The notes under the pieces are model-generated. The model did no database searches and was not told the DNA's origin. It worked only from the letters and a program-made list of their open reading frames with translations. The translations under genes were made by a program, and so were the position numbers. Positions 1-13,836 of a stretch of 42,982 bases of DNA are shown one piece after another (position 1 is the stretch's first letter; each line of letters begins with the position of its first letter). The DNA comes from Welwitschia mirabilis (taxonomy: Eukaryota > Gnetophyta > Gnetopsida > Welwitschiales), in NCBI GenBank assembly GCA_051453625.1, contig JBOZIK010000001.1, positions 149,068,237 through 149,111,218 on the forward strand, in the 5' to 3' direction.

Positions 1-407
1 TCTTGGTTTTATTTTTATGTTTGTATATTAGGTTTTCTTATGTCCCTTATAGTCTAATGTTGCCCTTGATCTAGTGACAATTTCTTGGGTGATATAGATT
101 ATCAAGGGCAGCCTTTGTTAAGGCTGAAAGTAAGTAGGAATAGGACTATTTTGCATTGCATAATAGTTTAGATTGCATTTTGCATCTTACATGGTACTTT
201 ATTTTCTTGCATTTTTATTTATTTTCCAGTTCCTATTCATTTATAAAGTAACCTAAGTCTCATACTCATAGGCTTTAACATGGATACAACATTTCAGATT
301 ACTCCCATTATACTAGCATTATGTATTGTGCATAATATCTATTTTGATTATTAATGATAGGATTTCTTTGAATATAAAAGCATGTACAAATACATACCAT
401 AATAAAT

Positions 408-425
408 TGGCACTATTACTAGGAA
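408..425 (+). other. Decayed primer-binding site (tRNA-Asp type)
   Basis: The 18 bases starting tggcactatt align without gaps to the complement of the plant tRNA-Asp(GTC) 3' end (TGGCGCCGTTGCCGGGGA), the primer site known from Athila/Tat elements. Eleven of 18 match, and all seven mismatches are G-to-A or C-to-T transitions; every CpG is lost. This fixes the LTR end at about 405-407. Confidence 0.7.
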
Positions 426-1060
426 ATGCTATCGAGGAGTATAAAGGTTGTCATCGTTCAGATAAGTATATTGACCTCTATCTATGCAGTGTTGTATTCT
501 ATTAGGAGATTTAAGTTTTTTGTGTGCTATATTTTAGTTTCAATTTTTTAAAGTTAGGTTTTCTGTAAAAAAGTATGGTCATTCCCTCTATCATTCCCAT
601 GATAATCAAGACAACAGTCTATTTTTATTTTTTATTTATTTTTGGGTTATGATTTTTTTTGCAATAAATTAGTCTCTATCATCCCCTGTGACATCCAGAT
701 GACTAGGTGGATGGCAATGCTATTTTCTATGTTTTTCTCTTTCTATTTTTAGTTTTAGTTCTATTTTTACTTTTCTATTTCTATGTGCAAAATCTCTTTT
801 GTCGTTCACATTATAGACAGGATGATAATCTATTTTTTTTTTTTGATTTATTTTTTATTGTTTGTTATTTACAAGATGTTGTAATATGGTTAACATAGAA
901 AAGAAATATCTTAAATAAAAGCAGGTGATAGAAAAGAACATCAAAGAAGGACTGGTGAACATAGAAGAAGAGTTGGAAAAACAATCCTCCTTTCAAATTT
1001 ATTTTTTCTGAATCTAATTTTTTTAACAAAAAACCTGTAGAAAGAGAAAACCAAATCACC

Positions 1061-1790
1061 ATGTCAAGTGCTTCCCATAAATAAAAACAAGTAGTAGGAT
1101 CTTCTTTCAACCTTAACCTTAGAGAATTATTAGCCAATAAGAAAAGAGAAATTCAAACACCTTTTGATCTATCACTAGGAGATGATGTAGAGCTTCAAAA
1201 TTTACATACCTACCCAACTTTTAGTGGAGAAGATAATGAGGATCCCCTTCAACACATTGAAGATATTAAACAACTTATCCTTACCTCGGGAAATGGAAAG
1301 AAAAGAATAATGGATAGAACATATATGGTATTCTTTCCCATGACATTAAATGGTAAGGTAAAATTTTGACTAAAAACTATACCTCATAAAAACCTAAAAA
1401 TATGGGATCAAGTCTAGGAAACCTTTGTGAAAAGATTCATTAGTGAAAAAATTATTAGAAAAAGAAAAAGGAAGGTAACAAACTTCCAAGAAAAACCAAA
1501 TAAAGACTATGCCTCCACATATGAGTGTTTCTTTATAGAAGTCCACTCTAATCTAATAGATGCTTTTTCATCAATAGAACTAGTAAACTATTTTTATAGT
1601 GGGATAACTCCACACACAAAATAACTTGTAGATTTTTCTTGTGGAGGAAACCTCATGAACCTTACTTTAGAAGATGGCTGGATAAAATTAGAAGAACTTG
1701 TAAAGATTAGTAAAACTTAGTCAACACTTAAAGAAAATTAAATGATAGGTCAATTCATTAAAGACTTAAAACCATAAGAACCAGAGATTA
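1061..1790 (+). pseudogene. gag pseudogene of element A
   Basis: Reading from the ATG at 1061 with internal stops (for example at about 1079 and just before 1370), the conceptual product has the conserved start LRELLANKKREIQ, then YPTFSGE, EDPLQHIEDI and a retrotransposon gag core through 1427-1800 (TNFQ, the YxG-TP-TK segment and LVDF-GGNLM). The order and motifs match the Athila/Tat gag family. The same region occurs in elements B (36375 on) and C (41198 on), with stops at different codons, so the copies decayed independently. The 65-codon open piece at 1427-1624 is only an uninterrupted stretch of this gag, not a gene. No zinc knuckle or protease follows, because the element breaks off. 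Confidence 0.75.
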
Positions 1791-1800
1791 ACATATGAGA

Positions 1801-4800
1801 AAGTTAAGTTGAATAATGGTGTGAATTCCTTAGGATGTCACTTAAATAAATGCAAAAAGGCTTTGAAAAGGATTGTAAAAGAGAATGGGAATTTCAAAAT
1901 GTAACTTGATTATTTTCAATAATGCTATAGTGCAAAATTAAGAAGGTTTTTGGATAAGTTTTTAGCATGAAGTAAATAGTCCTCAGTAAGAGAAAATAAC
2001 TTCAATTTAGTATGAAGCATTTGCAAAAGCTACTTAGAGTACCAAAAGTAAAAGTGACAACTCAACAAATCAATATTTCATTAAATTATAAGTCAAGAAG
2101 GAGATTTTTACGTTATTTATTTAGTGACTCTATAATCTCATTTATTTGATTATTTAATTAAATTTATCTTCAAACTTTCAATTAAATAAGCATTATGTCC
2201 CTTACTAAAAGTCACAACCATTGAAGGCACTAATTAAAGTCTTTAAAAAGAATCCATTGAATTAGTTTTAATTAAGATGGCATCATGGAGTAAAGTGAAG
2301 AAAATAAGAAAAAATCCTTAATGTATGTAAAATCTTGTATGGCTAAGAAGTTACCTATGTAACTAAGAAGAAGTTTTCTGTGTGGCTGAGAAGTTGACTA
2401 TGTAACTAAGAATAAGTTGCTTATGTGGCTAAACCATTTTTATTTCCTAATTTTCTTTAAATTTTAAGCTATAAAATTTTAAATTTGATTTATCAATTAT
2501 GATATTTATAATATTTATGTTACCTTGTTAATTTTAAATCCTTCTAGTATATTAGGACCCATGCTATTCTATAGTGTCCACTGATATCCTACTAAAACCT
2601 TGATAGAAAATGCATGCAAATTCAATACCTAATTTGTAGTACTAATTAAAATTTAATTATGCATTTTTCTTTTAATTATAAGATTCTAAGATACTAAGAA
2701 AAACATGCCAAAAATATCAATTCAGATGGCCCTTGCAAGACATATAAATGTGGAGATTTGCATATAAACTTAAAAACTATATTTAAAATCTATCCTCATT
2801 CTTTTAGAAAGAGAAGGAAGAAATATATTTATGAGAAAACTAGGTGAATTAGTCAGGAACTATTATGCTCTTAATCATGAAAACAATAAACAATATTAAG
2901 CAAATAAATAAATTACAAAGATAACATAAAAAAGCATTTTTGTACCAACAACAAAATCAAAATTGTTAGTCATGAAATGAAACCTTGAGAAACATGGTGG
3001 AGAAACTAATTAGAAAATAACTGAAGTTTTTTAAAATTTATTTTGGATACATATAAGGAAGATCCCACATTTTGGTTATTTTCTTTTGATGAAAATTGAC
3101 ATGGAATTTCACATAGGAGAAGCACTTAATTTTCCTTTAATTTAACATGAAGAAAAACCATGAATGTGATCTTAAGATAGGTTGTTTGGTTAATAGTACA
3201 TAGGTAAGCAATCCCAAGAGGATAGGTGGATGTATCTAAGGCTTGTACAAAGAGGTTGCAATAAGTATTAGGTTGATTTCGCATAAAGATTGGTTACAAT
3301 AGGTGCTTGTGTTAAGCATGACTAATGGTAAAGCCAATATTTTTTTTAAGTCAATTTTAAATATGGAGCAGAAGACTTTTCTTAATAGTTTTACTTTATC
3401 TTGCATTATTATTTCATGTGGATAACTCTTGAATTACACAGAAATACAAAGAATTGGTATATGTATGGGAGTAATTTAAAATGATTTTCCTAGTTGCATA
3501 ATTTATGATTTTCCAAGTTGCATAATATTTTTTCTGCATTGATAAACATTTCTTTGGATGCTTTTAAGCATATTTGCATATTTTTTATTTGTTGAATGAA
3601 CTATATTAAGCATCATAAAGAGAGTTCATGTAGGAGATTATGCACCCATATATGGGGGTAAAATTAAAGGTTTCTAAAATTAGAGAACTTACACCATAAA
3701 GATAAAATGATTTGTGGACAAATTTAAAGCCACTTATATAATAGATACTATCAGCTCCCTTAATTATTTAAACAAAATCTTATACATGTGACTTGTTTCA
3801 TGACATACCTACCTTTTGAGTTGAGTAATTTTATTATTTCATGACTATTTTATTATCTATTTCTTATATTTACTTCCATGTTATATTTATAACTTACATA
3901 AACCATCTCTTCCATGTGAGTATGAGTATACATTTGAATTTTTATTATTCATGTATCACTTTAAATACAATTATCCATTCTTCATATTACTTAAAATTAG
4001 TATTAAAGATGTGAAACTTAGAATGGAAAGAATAAAAACAGAACATGAGAAATCAAAGAAAAGAACATTAAATACTAGTCTGGTTTAGACTTTTATGTAC
4101 TCTGTCTATGCGAACTTTCATATCCTTCTATTTGATCTTCACAATATGAAGATTAATGAGTAAAGAATAAAATCCATTCATAATAGTTAAGAAAAACTAT
4201 ATATACATTACCGACAAAGTCTAATTCCTTCCTTTAAATGAATGAAAAAGGTAAAAATCATAGTTTTAGGAATTTTTTAGAATTCAAAATCTGATGCAAT
4301 GAATTTTCTTTAAAAATCACACTAAACCATCATCGAATCATGCTTCCACTAGAAATAAAATTTCCACACCTGAAATCATGCTTTTAAAATGAACTATCAT
4401 TCTAAACTACATAGGATTGCAATGATAAAAAATAAATAAGGCATTAAAAATGGGGTAAAAACCTAATCCTAAGTTTAATATGCTTCATATAAATTTCAAA
4501 ATGCATTTTTAGATCAAATTTAAGATAAAAACAAAAGAGAAAAAGGAAGAAATCCATTGTGCTTTATTATAATCAGATTTAAAGTAAAATCAATTAAATA
4601 ATCAACATCTGTTATTTTCTATTGTTTCATTCTAATTTAACCTTATTGTATCAAATTTAAAAGACCCAACTTATAATTCTCAATTATGTATTCTGGTTTT
4701 TAAACGTTTATCATTAAAAGGAAAGACAATGATCTACCTAAAGAAATCATTCAAATTCAATTGAACATGTAATCATTCAAGATGATGTGTATTCATGCAT

Positions 4801-7800
4801 AAAGATTTTAAGATATGGGCATGACGTTGTTTTCAAAAAATTATCATCTAAATTTGGTTTAGTCTAAAATTGATAATATTACATTAAAAAAACAAATAAC
4901 TTATAAGTGACTTTGATTTTTAATTAATAAAAGATAGATGTATAATGCATAAACGTTATTATCACATAACTAGTACCCTAGTTTTTCTAAAATTTAACAA
5001 ATTAATAAATTCATTTTGGAAATCAAAAATCCCAAGAGAATCTACACTAAGAATAAAGTTTAGAAATCATAGTTTCTTTAAAATTTCTAAACTATGAGGG
5101 AAGCCCAAAATGGGATCACACCTACATAATGACATTATGTTTCTTTAAATACAATATCATAAAGGAATATTCCATAATTAAAATAATTTCAAAATAAAAT
5201 ATATATTTATTATGGTAATATCAATCAAGATGTATCATTTTCTTATTCATTGATCATCACTTTACTAAAAATTAGTCTGTTTCCATCTAGATTAAATATC
5301 TGCAACACTTATCTTTGGAATTTTACATTGCATTTATTGTTGAATCCCTTTCTATCTATTTTCTAATTACATTAGAAGGATTATGTATACATTATTATAT
5401 TTATCCTCTATTGATAACATGCTAATTTCAATAGCTAATTTGGTTATTCTTTAACCTTTTTTTCATTTTAACTTCAAGCTGACTGATTTTGATTATTTTG
5501 TGTTTTTTAAAAATAGCTTCTACACTCTGATTAGAATCTTTCATTACATTTATTTTTTCACCTTCAAAAATGAAATTACTCTTGTAAATCTACTACTAAA
5601 GTGCTAGCTACTAAATTTAAAACACAACACAATAATTAGCTTTTTCTTTGATTTCTATAATAGTTCATCAGGTGAGGTGCTTATGTCATTAAAATAAATA
5701 TCTACATATTTGATATATTTATCATCCGCTATAAAATGTAAATTTTCTATCTTTATCTTTCTAGTACATAGTAGTGATTTTAATTAATTCCTTTAGTAAA
5801 CTAAATATTTTAAAAGAATGTTTACATGGAATCTAATGAAAATACATTTCAATTAATCCAAAAAACATTTATTCTAGGGTCATTCTTTATATATTTCATA
5901 ACAACTTTGTGATAAGTATGAGACCAATACAATCATACATCATAGCCTACCTAGAAACGTGTGTTAGAAAAAAAATCAAACATTGAAAACATCTAGATAC
6001 ATCCAATCTTTGTAAAACCTACTTTTTTTAAGAATAAATTTTACATTCATAATTATTTAAACTAAGTTCAATCAGATAATCTTTTAGAAGGTTCAACAAA
6101 ATTTCTAATATTTTTCAAAGGGTTTAAACCATAGCTAGGATACACTCATAGACAATGTTAAAAAGAGCTCTATTTAAGATTATTAATGATCCTTTATGAT
6201 TAATATGCATTTAAACCGGTACGATATCCCTAGATTTGTGTTTTTCCTTGTTTATGTATTGTTTCAATTCCAATATAGTGTCTTGAGAATTCACACTATG
6301 TGTGGTGGAGGATATAATATTTGTTTATTGTTATGTAGTAAGTTAACTATTAACATATCTCTTAAGCATATAAGAGTGCAAACAACTATGGTTCTTAGGC
6401 TTGATATGACCAATAATTATTTCTAGAATGAGAGAAACTAGATTAGATTAGGAGTTTTCTTCTCATAAAGATTTGAAATAATAAGAATTTAAATACATTT
6501 TAATGTAAAATAATTTACTTTTAACTAAAGATCATTTCATTTAGAGTTTTATAGCACACTCTCCTCACCATTTCCTCTAAAATTGATAGATTTTATACAT
6601 TCCTCAATGTTATATTTAAAATTAATTACGATCTTGATTTGCTTGTTATAGTTGACTCATTCTAAACTCTATCATATGATAATTCCATACTCAATAATAG
6701 CTATTAATCATATTAATCATACTACATGCACTTAAATTCTTTATATAGTTCTATATTTTCTCTTACATCAGATCATAATTCCATTAAAGTAAACTCAAAT
6801 TGATGAAGAAGAGATGAAACTAATGGAGGATGGTCTTTAGCTAGTAGAGAATAATTTCATCAAGTATTAGATCACTAGTTGTTTTTAAGATGAAAGAATA
6901 AACAAAAAATATCCAATTGAATAGGGAATTTGAAATTTAGTGGAAATTTATGGTTTTATTAAAAACCAATTTAATAGTAAAAAAGGAATTACAAGGGTAA
7001 AGGACACAGACTCACTGGCATTTAAATTTGTAAACATAGAAATAGGCGAATACTTGAAAGATACAAGTAATAAAGAATCAAATTGAAGAAAATAAGATTG
7101 TAATTAATTCTTGAGTTTTAAGAACTGTAGCTTGTAAAATTCTTATTAAACTAGATATTAATAGAGAATTTGTCATAGAAAATATTTCTAAATCAAGGTA
7201 ATGAATGTCAAATGTAATCTTTAGTAATCTAATAGAATCAAAAGTCATCTGGGTTAATGGTAGAGAATCACTAAAAGAAGAGGATGTGTTTGTAATAGTC
7301 AATCTAGTATCTTGTTGAGATGGCTCCATCATTATCCTTAAAGCTATAATGTATTAATAATGAATATTGTGATGCAATTGATGGCAATGAGAAGACTTGA
7401 CCAACATACTTAGAAAAGGGAAATTTTTTAATAATTTAAAACAAACACTTATAATGTTAAAGAAACCTAAAGATTTCTACTAAATGTACTAGAATCAATA
7501 GAAGCATTTCCAAAACTAAGTGGAGATGCTAATAGCTTTCTAAAGATCTACTACAAAGAAAATAATTACGATCTATGAAGAGATCCACTCTTTAAATCAA
7601 AATTAACTAATCATTAAATGTGGCTTTAAAAGAAAGTGTTAAAATGTAAGCACCATATTTTATTCAAATTCATGTCAGAGATTCATATCTCAGCACAATG
7701 TATAAGATGCCTTAAAGAACTATAGAGTTATTAACTCAATTAGTGAAATTCAATGACAGAACCTAAGAACCTAAAATTTATTAATAACATTACTATTTCA

Positions 7801-8420
7801 TTAATTTTTATAACTAGTACAATAATGCTCTTTTAAGAAAATAACTTGGCTTCTAGAATAAGAAATTATATAGTTTTTGACAAATACAAGGGAGCATTAC
7901 CTTATGGTAAATTTACTCATTTATCATTCTTAGTTATAGGTAAGAGTGCATGCACTTGTTTAAACAATCATTTATTTCAAAATGTACAAAACATATTAAT
8001 TACATAACATAAAGAAGAAAATATTGATTTATAATATAAAATACCCATTACATTTACAAAGAATCTAAATGAGTAAATAAGATGGAAAATATATGAGTAT
8101 CTCCTCTTGAAATTTTTAATTTATCAATTTCACCATGTAATTTTAATTCCTCACATAATGGTATCACCTAATTTTAAATGCTTAGATAGATTTTCTCATA
8201 AAAACTTTTTAGCTTAAGTTTTATCATTTTCATGGTAAATTATAAAGCTTACAAACTAAAGTTAATTTTAAAATGACATCTTATTTGATAAAGGATTTAA
8301 ATAAGGATAATTATTCATTTGACTGAAAGCTTAATATACTTATTATTCAAGTAAATAAGGTTTACAAAATATAAGTTATGATAATACCCATGTATGAACT
8401 TACTTTAACTTAATATCTCA
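1801..8420. other. AT-rich intergenic DNA, no gene recognised
   Basis: Only short chance ORFs are visible (for example 6196-6426), with no recognisable domain and no GC-rich or codon-biased stretch. One 43-bp tandem repeat lies at 2340-2435. A stretch at about 7490-7600 faintly resembles a decayed gag-like reading but was not strong enough to call. Confidence 0.6.
2340..2435. repeat. 43-bp tandem repeat, about 2.2 copies
   Basis: Units start with tggct at 2340, 2383 and 2426, an exact 43-bp period. Each full unit carries tatgtaactaagaa followed by aagtt; unit 3 is partial. Differences are a handful of substitutions per unit. Confidence 0.8.
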
Positions 8421-9040
8421 AGTTCTTAGTGTCGATGGATTATGTGTGTCATCTAAAGATGCTTCCAAGAAGTAGGGGTTATTTATAAGCCTGCATCCAT
8501 CTTACTCTCATCTATCACTTATATTGGTGGTACATCAAGATGCCTATGAAGTTGAGCTCAATCATGTTTATATAGTTTAGAACCTAAACTAGAACCAACT
8601 CATGTCTAGAGGATGGCCAGATATGAAGATAAAATGCCATTAATTGGAGTTGCAACCTTCTATTATATTGGGTAGATCGTATCGTATAAACTCATCCATG
8701 TATGTTAATAATAAGTCTACATCTCTTCAGTTATTCACAAGATATTTTTTATGTGACAAAAACTAGAAATAAATAAAGGATACAAACTTATGACATTTCT
8801 ATTGTTTGTAAACCAAAATAATCTAGAAAGTAATTATAAGTAACTATATAATAATAATATCATTTTTTTAAATTTAAAAATGCTAATAAAGACTTAATAA
8901 AAACTTAATCTTAGGTGTTGTTGTGTCTATTAGATAATAATATTAAAAAAGGAAGGAAAAGGAAAGGAAAGGGAGAGGGGGTGGGGGGATGGAGGGGGAT
9001 CGTGCTTAGTCATAGTAAGAGAAAAAAGGGTGTCACAAAC
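8420..9040. repeat. Dispersed ~600-bp repeat R1, copy 1
   Basis: Direct-orientation match to 14540-15145. Shared stretches include accaactcatgtctaga, atgccattaattggagtt, ctattcacaagatat (as ttattcac here) and ataataataatatcat. By eye roughly three quarters of bases agree. It ends in a polypurine tract. It could be an LTR or a non-autonomous element; no coding sequence is seen inside. Confidence 0.75.
8945..8999 (+). other. Purine tract with G-quadruplex-type motif
   Basis: About 55 bases are almost entirely A/G. At 8971-8998 there are four G-runs (3, 5, 6 and 5 G) with loops of 3, 1 and 5 bases, which satisfies the usual G-quadruplex pattern. It is the most G-rich tract outside the kinase gene. 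The equivalent place in R1 copy 2 (15077-15105) is A-rich with few G-runs. Confidence 0.6.
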
Positions 9041-12000
9041 TCGTATCAGAGGTCTACGTTAACTTAAATAATAATGAATGTTAATCACTCATAAATTTAT
9101 AAGAATATAAATATAATTAAACTTTTAATAACCTTTCAACTTAATAATCATAGAGTGGGTAGTAACTATAACAACCTTAATTCCTAAGAGCTATAAAGTT
9201 GGTTATATCCTTAAAAATATTAAACCATGAGTAAAATCAATTATATCATTAATAATAATAGATTCCAAAATAACTTTAACTCCTAGATAAGAATGAATCT
9301 AATCATATCTTCTAATAATCATAAATTCCATTATACCTATAATTTTACTACTCTCTAAATATATACAAATTACATTTATGTTCATTCCAATAATTATAAA
9401 AATTATACTAATCATAATCTTAGAACCTTAGTAATCCTAGAATTTGGTTATATTTGTGATAGTTTCAGGGTATTTATAAGGTTAACTATGCTCCCAACCC
9501 CTAAATGATCATTATGTTAATAATATTTATAATAGTTCTAAATCCATAAACAAAATTAAAAAGAATAATAAAACCAAGTTATTAAGACTCTATTACATTA
9601 TAGCTATAGATGATAGTCACTTAGAAGAATTTCAATTATCTTAAGAATTTAGGAAAATGACCTTACATGATTCTCTAAAGAGTTTAATCTTTTAACATAT
9701 ATATACCTTGTGTATAAGTAATATCTTATAATCAGAAGCCCTTGGAAATAATCAAATCTCCAACTAAGTTATTCATCCTAAATTATTATAATGTAGAGAC
9801 ATAAAACCTAAAGATATCAACTTTATAATCTTGTTGATAAGGTCAGATAATACTCTCAATAAATATTGTGATTTATTAGGACTCATTATAATACCTAGGG
9901 CTAATGGTTTATATTCTAATACATATTTATATTATATTATAAATTATGCTATTTGGTTTAAGGATACTTTTAAATGGTTTATAACTAAGGATATTATAAG
10001 AGCAAAATAGGATAAATTAAAGGACTCAAGAAACATGTTTTGAATTTAGGATAAAAGTTATAAAAATTTTCATGTCTTGACTAATGTTAATGGTATTATT
10101 TTTTCTCTCTTTAACAGTTAGTAAAATTATTGGTTCTAGGATTAGAACTTGAACCTCTTTTATTATTGTCTTAATAATTTCTTTTTAACCAAAGGAGATA
10201 ACCAATCTGTTAATCTAAGGGAAATAACTTTTCCTATCCTCTTAGGAGATATTAGAAATTTTTATACGAATGGTATACCATTGGGTTAGCACATAGCATT
10301 AGTTATATTAGATATACCTAAACAAGCTAAAAAATTTAACCTTCTTTAATAATTGGGTTAAAAAATTTATTAGGTAAGAATTTCATTGTAATCTACTTGG
10401 AATTGAACATGTAACCACATTACTAGAATATGTATAACATGACCACTTCATCCACCTACTATTTGGTTGAAACAAATACCGATGCATCAATTAGATATTC
10501 TATTTGGTAGAAACGAGCTTAAAAGAAACACATGCTAATCTTGAAATACAATGCTTGAAGAAGAAAAGGAAAGGAAAAAAATAAGATTGCAGTTAAGAAA
10601 GTAGATAAGGAATGTAAATGTACTATTTTCATTGCATGGGAGAAAGAGAATTGTTAGGCGCACTGTGAGAGAATTTTATGCAGTGGCAGTTTTATTATAA
10701 TATCATGCAGAAGGAAGATAGTTATTGTTAGCAAGAATACATAAGACATATTATATATGTTTAGATCTTATGTTTATTAATAATTTATTTTATAACATAA
10801 ATTAAGTAAAGATGTCCACTAAAGTTTATTTTAATCATTAAGTTTAGGTTTTTCTAAAATATGTGTATGTATGCCTTAAGATAGTTATTCCTGTCCCATT
10901 ATAACAATAAATACATGCTAAAACAAAAATCCTCTTATTATTATGTCTATGTTCTTTCCTAAATCAATACTGTTAAAATAAAATTCAAAATGAAATCTCT
11001 CTTTTACAACCTATATTTAATCACCTAATAAGTCTTAATCCTTTAACTCCATAAATATTGGAGAATTTATCTATTTAAAAATAATAATCTATGGCTAAAA
11101 TTTAAGATACATAAAAAAATACTTCATAACATAGCTTTCATTATAAATAAATCACCATTTTATTCAAGGAAAAAAATAAATGTATGTTCTTGAAACTCTT
11201 TCATAATCAAATATCAATAAGATCATCCATGTTAACATAATTAATACAATTTATTTACGACACCCATGATCCTTTACTAAGTTCATGAATCTAAGAATGA
11301 AATTAACACTCCATCCAAACTGTAATAGCTTGCTTAGTCCAAGGTCTTCTTCATAATAGGTCCTGCACATGCAAGCATGGCATGAGAACTATCCTTCACA
11401 ATTCACAGTATGGTTCATTACAAGGTTTAGGTAAGAGAGAAATGGCTTTCTAAGGATAAGATAGGATTCTTAAGTAAAATTAACATGATCATGACCTCAA
11501 AAAATCATAGAAATCTGGATGCATACATATTTAGAGGGGACCAATTTTCTCCCTTTACTCTCTTGATGTCCCTTAATGTGCTTTTAGCTAGTTTACCTAG
11601 AGGGGTTTCATAAAATTCTTTTACTCTCTAGGAAAATTTTCAGTAATACAACATTTAACATAATAGATGAATGAAAGATCACAAAACTTAAGTCAAATAA
11701 GGTGAGAAAATCCTAAGTAGAACTTATAAGTTTCAATCAAAATACAAGATGCCAAATACAGCTTCGAGAATGTAAGCATTATTAAGCAAAAAAGAAAATA
11801 CAAGAAAATAAGTAATTCAAGAACCAACAAGAAATAAACCAAATCAAAAACCACACCTAAAATTTAGATGAATATTGAAAAAATTCTAAAGATCTAAGGT
11901 CCAAGGGCTTCCAAGCTTCAAGTCAAATTCACCAAGATTTGATAAAAAAGCCTTTTTTAAGATGTAAAATGAGAGAAGAAAAAGGTCTTATTTATAATAG

Positions 12001-12055
12001 GGAGTAAAGGATGTGTAAGGACATGAGAGAATAAAGAGATACCATAATAAAATAG
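9041..12055. other. AT-rich intergenic DNA, no gene recognised
   Basis: No ORF or domain was recognised on either strand. The only local structures seen are short A/T runs and a small inverted repeat near 10340-10365 (ttaacc...gggttaa). Confidence 0.55.
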
Positions 12056-12059
12056 GGTG

Positions 12060-12215
12060 ATGGAAGTGGTGGTTATGGTGGAAGTGGTGAACGTAATGGA
12101 AGTGTATACATAGTAAAAGCAATGAAGGTAGTTGAAGTGTATACATGGTGGAGTGGTGAAGGTGGCAAAAGTGTGTAGGTAATGAAGTTGATGAAAATGT
12201 TGTAGGTGGTGGAAG
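12060..12215. repeat. Degenerate GGTGGAAGTGGTGAA-type minisatellite
   Basis: Repeated variants of gtggtgaagg / ggtggaagtgg with interspersed gtgtatacat (at about 12101 and 12139) make a low-complexity purine/GT-rich stretch. The unit is irregular (about 9-36 bp), so no exact copy number is given. Confidence 0.6.
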
Positions 12216-12789
12216 TGGTAGAGATTCTATTACCTTGCTATACCAATAGGTGTATAATATTCATCATAATAATGAATTAAATAAAATAAAAATGAGCCAC
12301 CTCATAAATAGTGATAATTATATGGTCACATAACTTTAAAGTGAAAACCCATATTCATAACTTATAAACCTTATTTATTGAAAATAAAGAAAGAGGATAA
12401 AATTGATTATGTTCTTTAAGATATAAATAAGAACCTAGCACCTCATAATGATAATCATGTCCTTCTTAAGATTATTAAATATTTTTGAGTTTAACCTTTA
12501 ATAACATCTATCCTATTTCTAAATATAATCTGATAAAATTTCCCCTTCTTTTATATGTTTCATTATTCTTAGTTAAACCTTGAGTTTAGGTCAATTGTAC
12601 TAGGTAATCAATATTAAGAGAATTCACAAGAGAGTCAATAAGCTAATGATGGAAATCAATCCCCATTCAACCTTAATCCAAAATCATTAATGAATACCTT
12701 TATGTAGTTCCTATTAAAAATAGTAAATCAAGGTTAAAACCTATAAGTAAATAATAGTATCGATTAGCCTAAGGAAGTGGTTATGAGAA

Positions 12790-13560
12790 AATTAATTCAA
12801 ATTTTATTAAGGTAAAACAATCAAAGTTTGTAGGAGGTTCAGATCCTTTCAAAGTAGAAGCATGGCTAAGTGATGTTGAAAATTTTATAGATACCTTAAG
12901 ATGCAATGAATATGAAAAGGCTTTCTTAGCTATTTATATGTTATAAGAAGAAGCTAATATAATGGTGAAAAACAAATATGACCAAGTTATAAGATCCAGA
13001 ACTTTTATGAAGGGAATTTGAGCACATCTTTAAGAAGAGTTACATCACTAAGTTCTATATTCATTAGAAGGTTACAGAATTTTACAATCTAAGATAAGTA
13101 GATAATGCTACTATAGCATTTCATGAATGCAAATTTATAGAATTATTAAGATATGTGCCATATATGCAACTAGATAGAGAACCTAAAGCAAATCTCTTTA
13201 TTGATTGTCTTCTTCCTTCTGTTGCTGCCAAAGTATCCATTTTCAACCTAAGACTTTAACAGAGGATATAGAAAAGGCAAAGATTGCAAAACAAAACTGG
13301 CAAATATAATAAGAAATTAAGAAAATAATTACTCCATGAGGGAATATCCTTAAGGGAAATCAATCGCATATGTCTTATCAAAATAATAATTAGTACTTCA
13401 ACAAAAATAATGTTAATAGCAGTAAAAGTAGTAATAGGAATTTTAATCAACCAAAGTAGACTTTGTTCAAAAGAATTTGGATTGTTCTTAGTCAAAGCTA
13501 TGTAAGTAATCAATCTTAGAGATATAATTTCTAGAAAACTCCTACTCAATATTGGTATCA
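12790..13560 (+). pseudogene. gag pseudogene of a second Ty3/gypsy type
   Basis: The plus strand gives a broken reading that starts with the classical gag pattern F-GGSDPFKVEAWL (about 12832-12872), followed by the ENFIDTL / CNEYEKAFLA segment, a broken F-EE-hydrophobic stretch, and a region matching the usual ...ELLRYVP...D/E...FIDCLLP... block at 13140-13210. This order is that of the retrotransposon gag domain in chromovirus-like Ty3/gypsy elements and differs from the Athila-like gag elsewhere in the window. Stops and frame changes are frequent. The downstream 13260-13560 stretch is Asn/Lys-rich, as is common after this domain; no zinc knuckle is clearly seen. Pol is not found before the gap at 13837. 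The antisense ORF at 13256-13561 is a shadow. Confidence 0.7.
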
Positions 13561-13836
13561 AAATATTTTTTTTATTTAGATAGAAAAAAAGAATATCTCC
13601 TTTATTTAGATTTTTATTATTATAATATTAAAAATAGAAATGTCTTTGTATGCTTGTTTTTTTTATAGTTGTTTCTATAAAATGAACCGAATAATGATTA
13701 GACTTATTGTAACTAGGTAAATAATCCATTAAATATTTACATTAGTTAAAATTATTGACATGCATTTGTATGGTGTATTCATCAAATAGGACTAAATTAA
13801 GATAATTGTAATAATTTTCATTCCCACAATTGGATT

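Larger units (their letters stand above)
1..1800 (+). mobile_element. Athila/Tat-like Ty3/gypsy element A, 5' part (LTR end, leader, gag)
   Basis: Positions 1-405 match the LTR end of element C (around 40110-40505), for example the shared stretch around ctagtgacaatttctt. A decayed primer-binding site follows at 408-425, then a T-rich leader with three copies of a GATGA-type motif, then a gag pseudogene. Similarity to element C fades at about 1790, so A is truncated there; no protease or RT follows. The window starts inside the LTR, so its 5' end is unseen. The family call rests on the gag pattern and the tRNA-Asp type primer site. Confidence 0.75.

Noticed and set aside
7490-7600. Possible gag-like reading (FPKLSGDANSF)
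   Set aside because: Only a short stretch suggests a domain, and the surroundings do not support it.
10376-10460. Possible further tRNA-like head
   Set aside because: Shares only a few words (gaac...aacca, cacttcatcc) with the family and lacks the hairpin.
13256-13561. 101-codon minus-strand frame with hydrophobic segments
   Set aside because: It is the antisense of an Asn/Lys-rich gag tail; AAT/AAA-rich DNA reads as Ile/Leu/Phe on the other strand.
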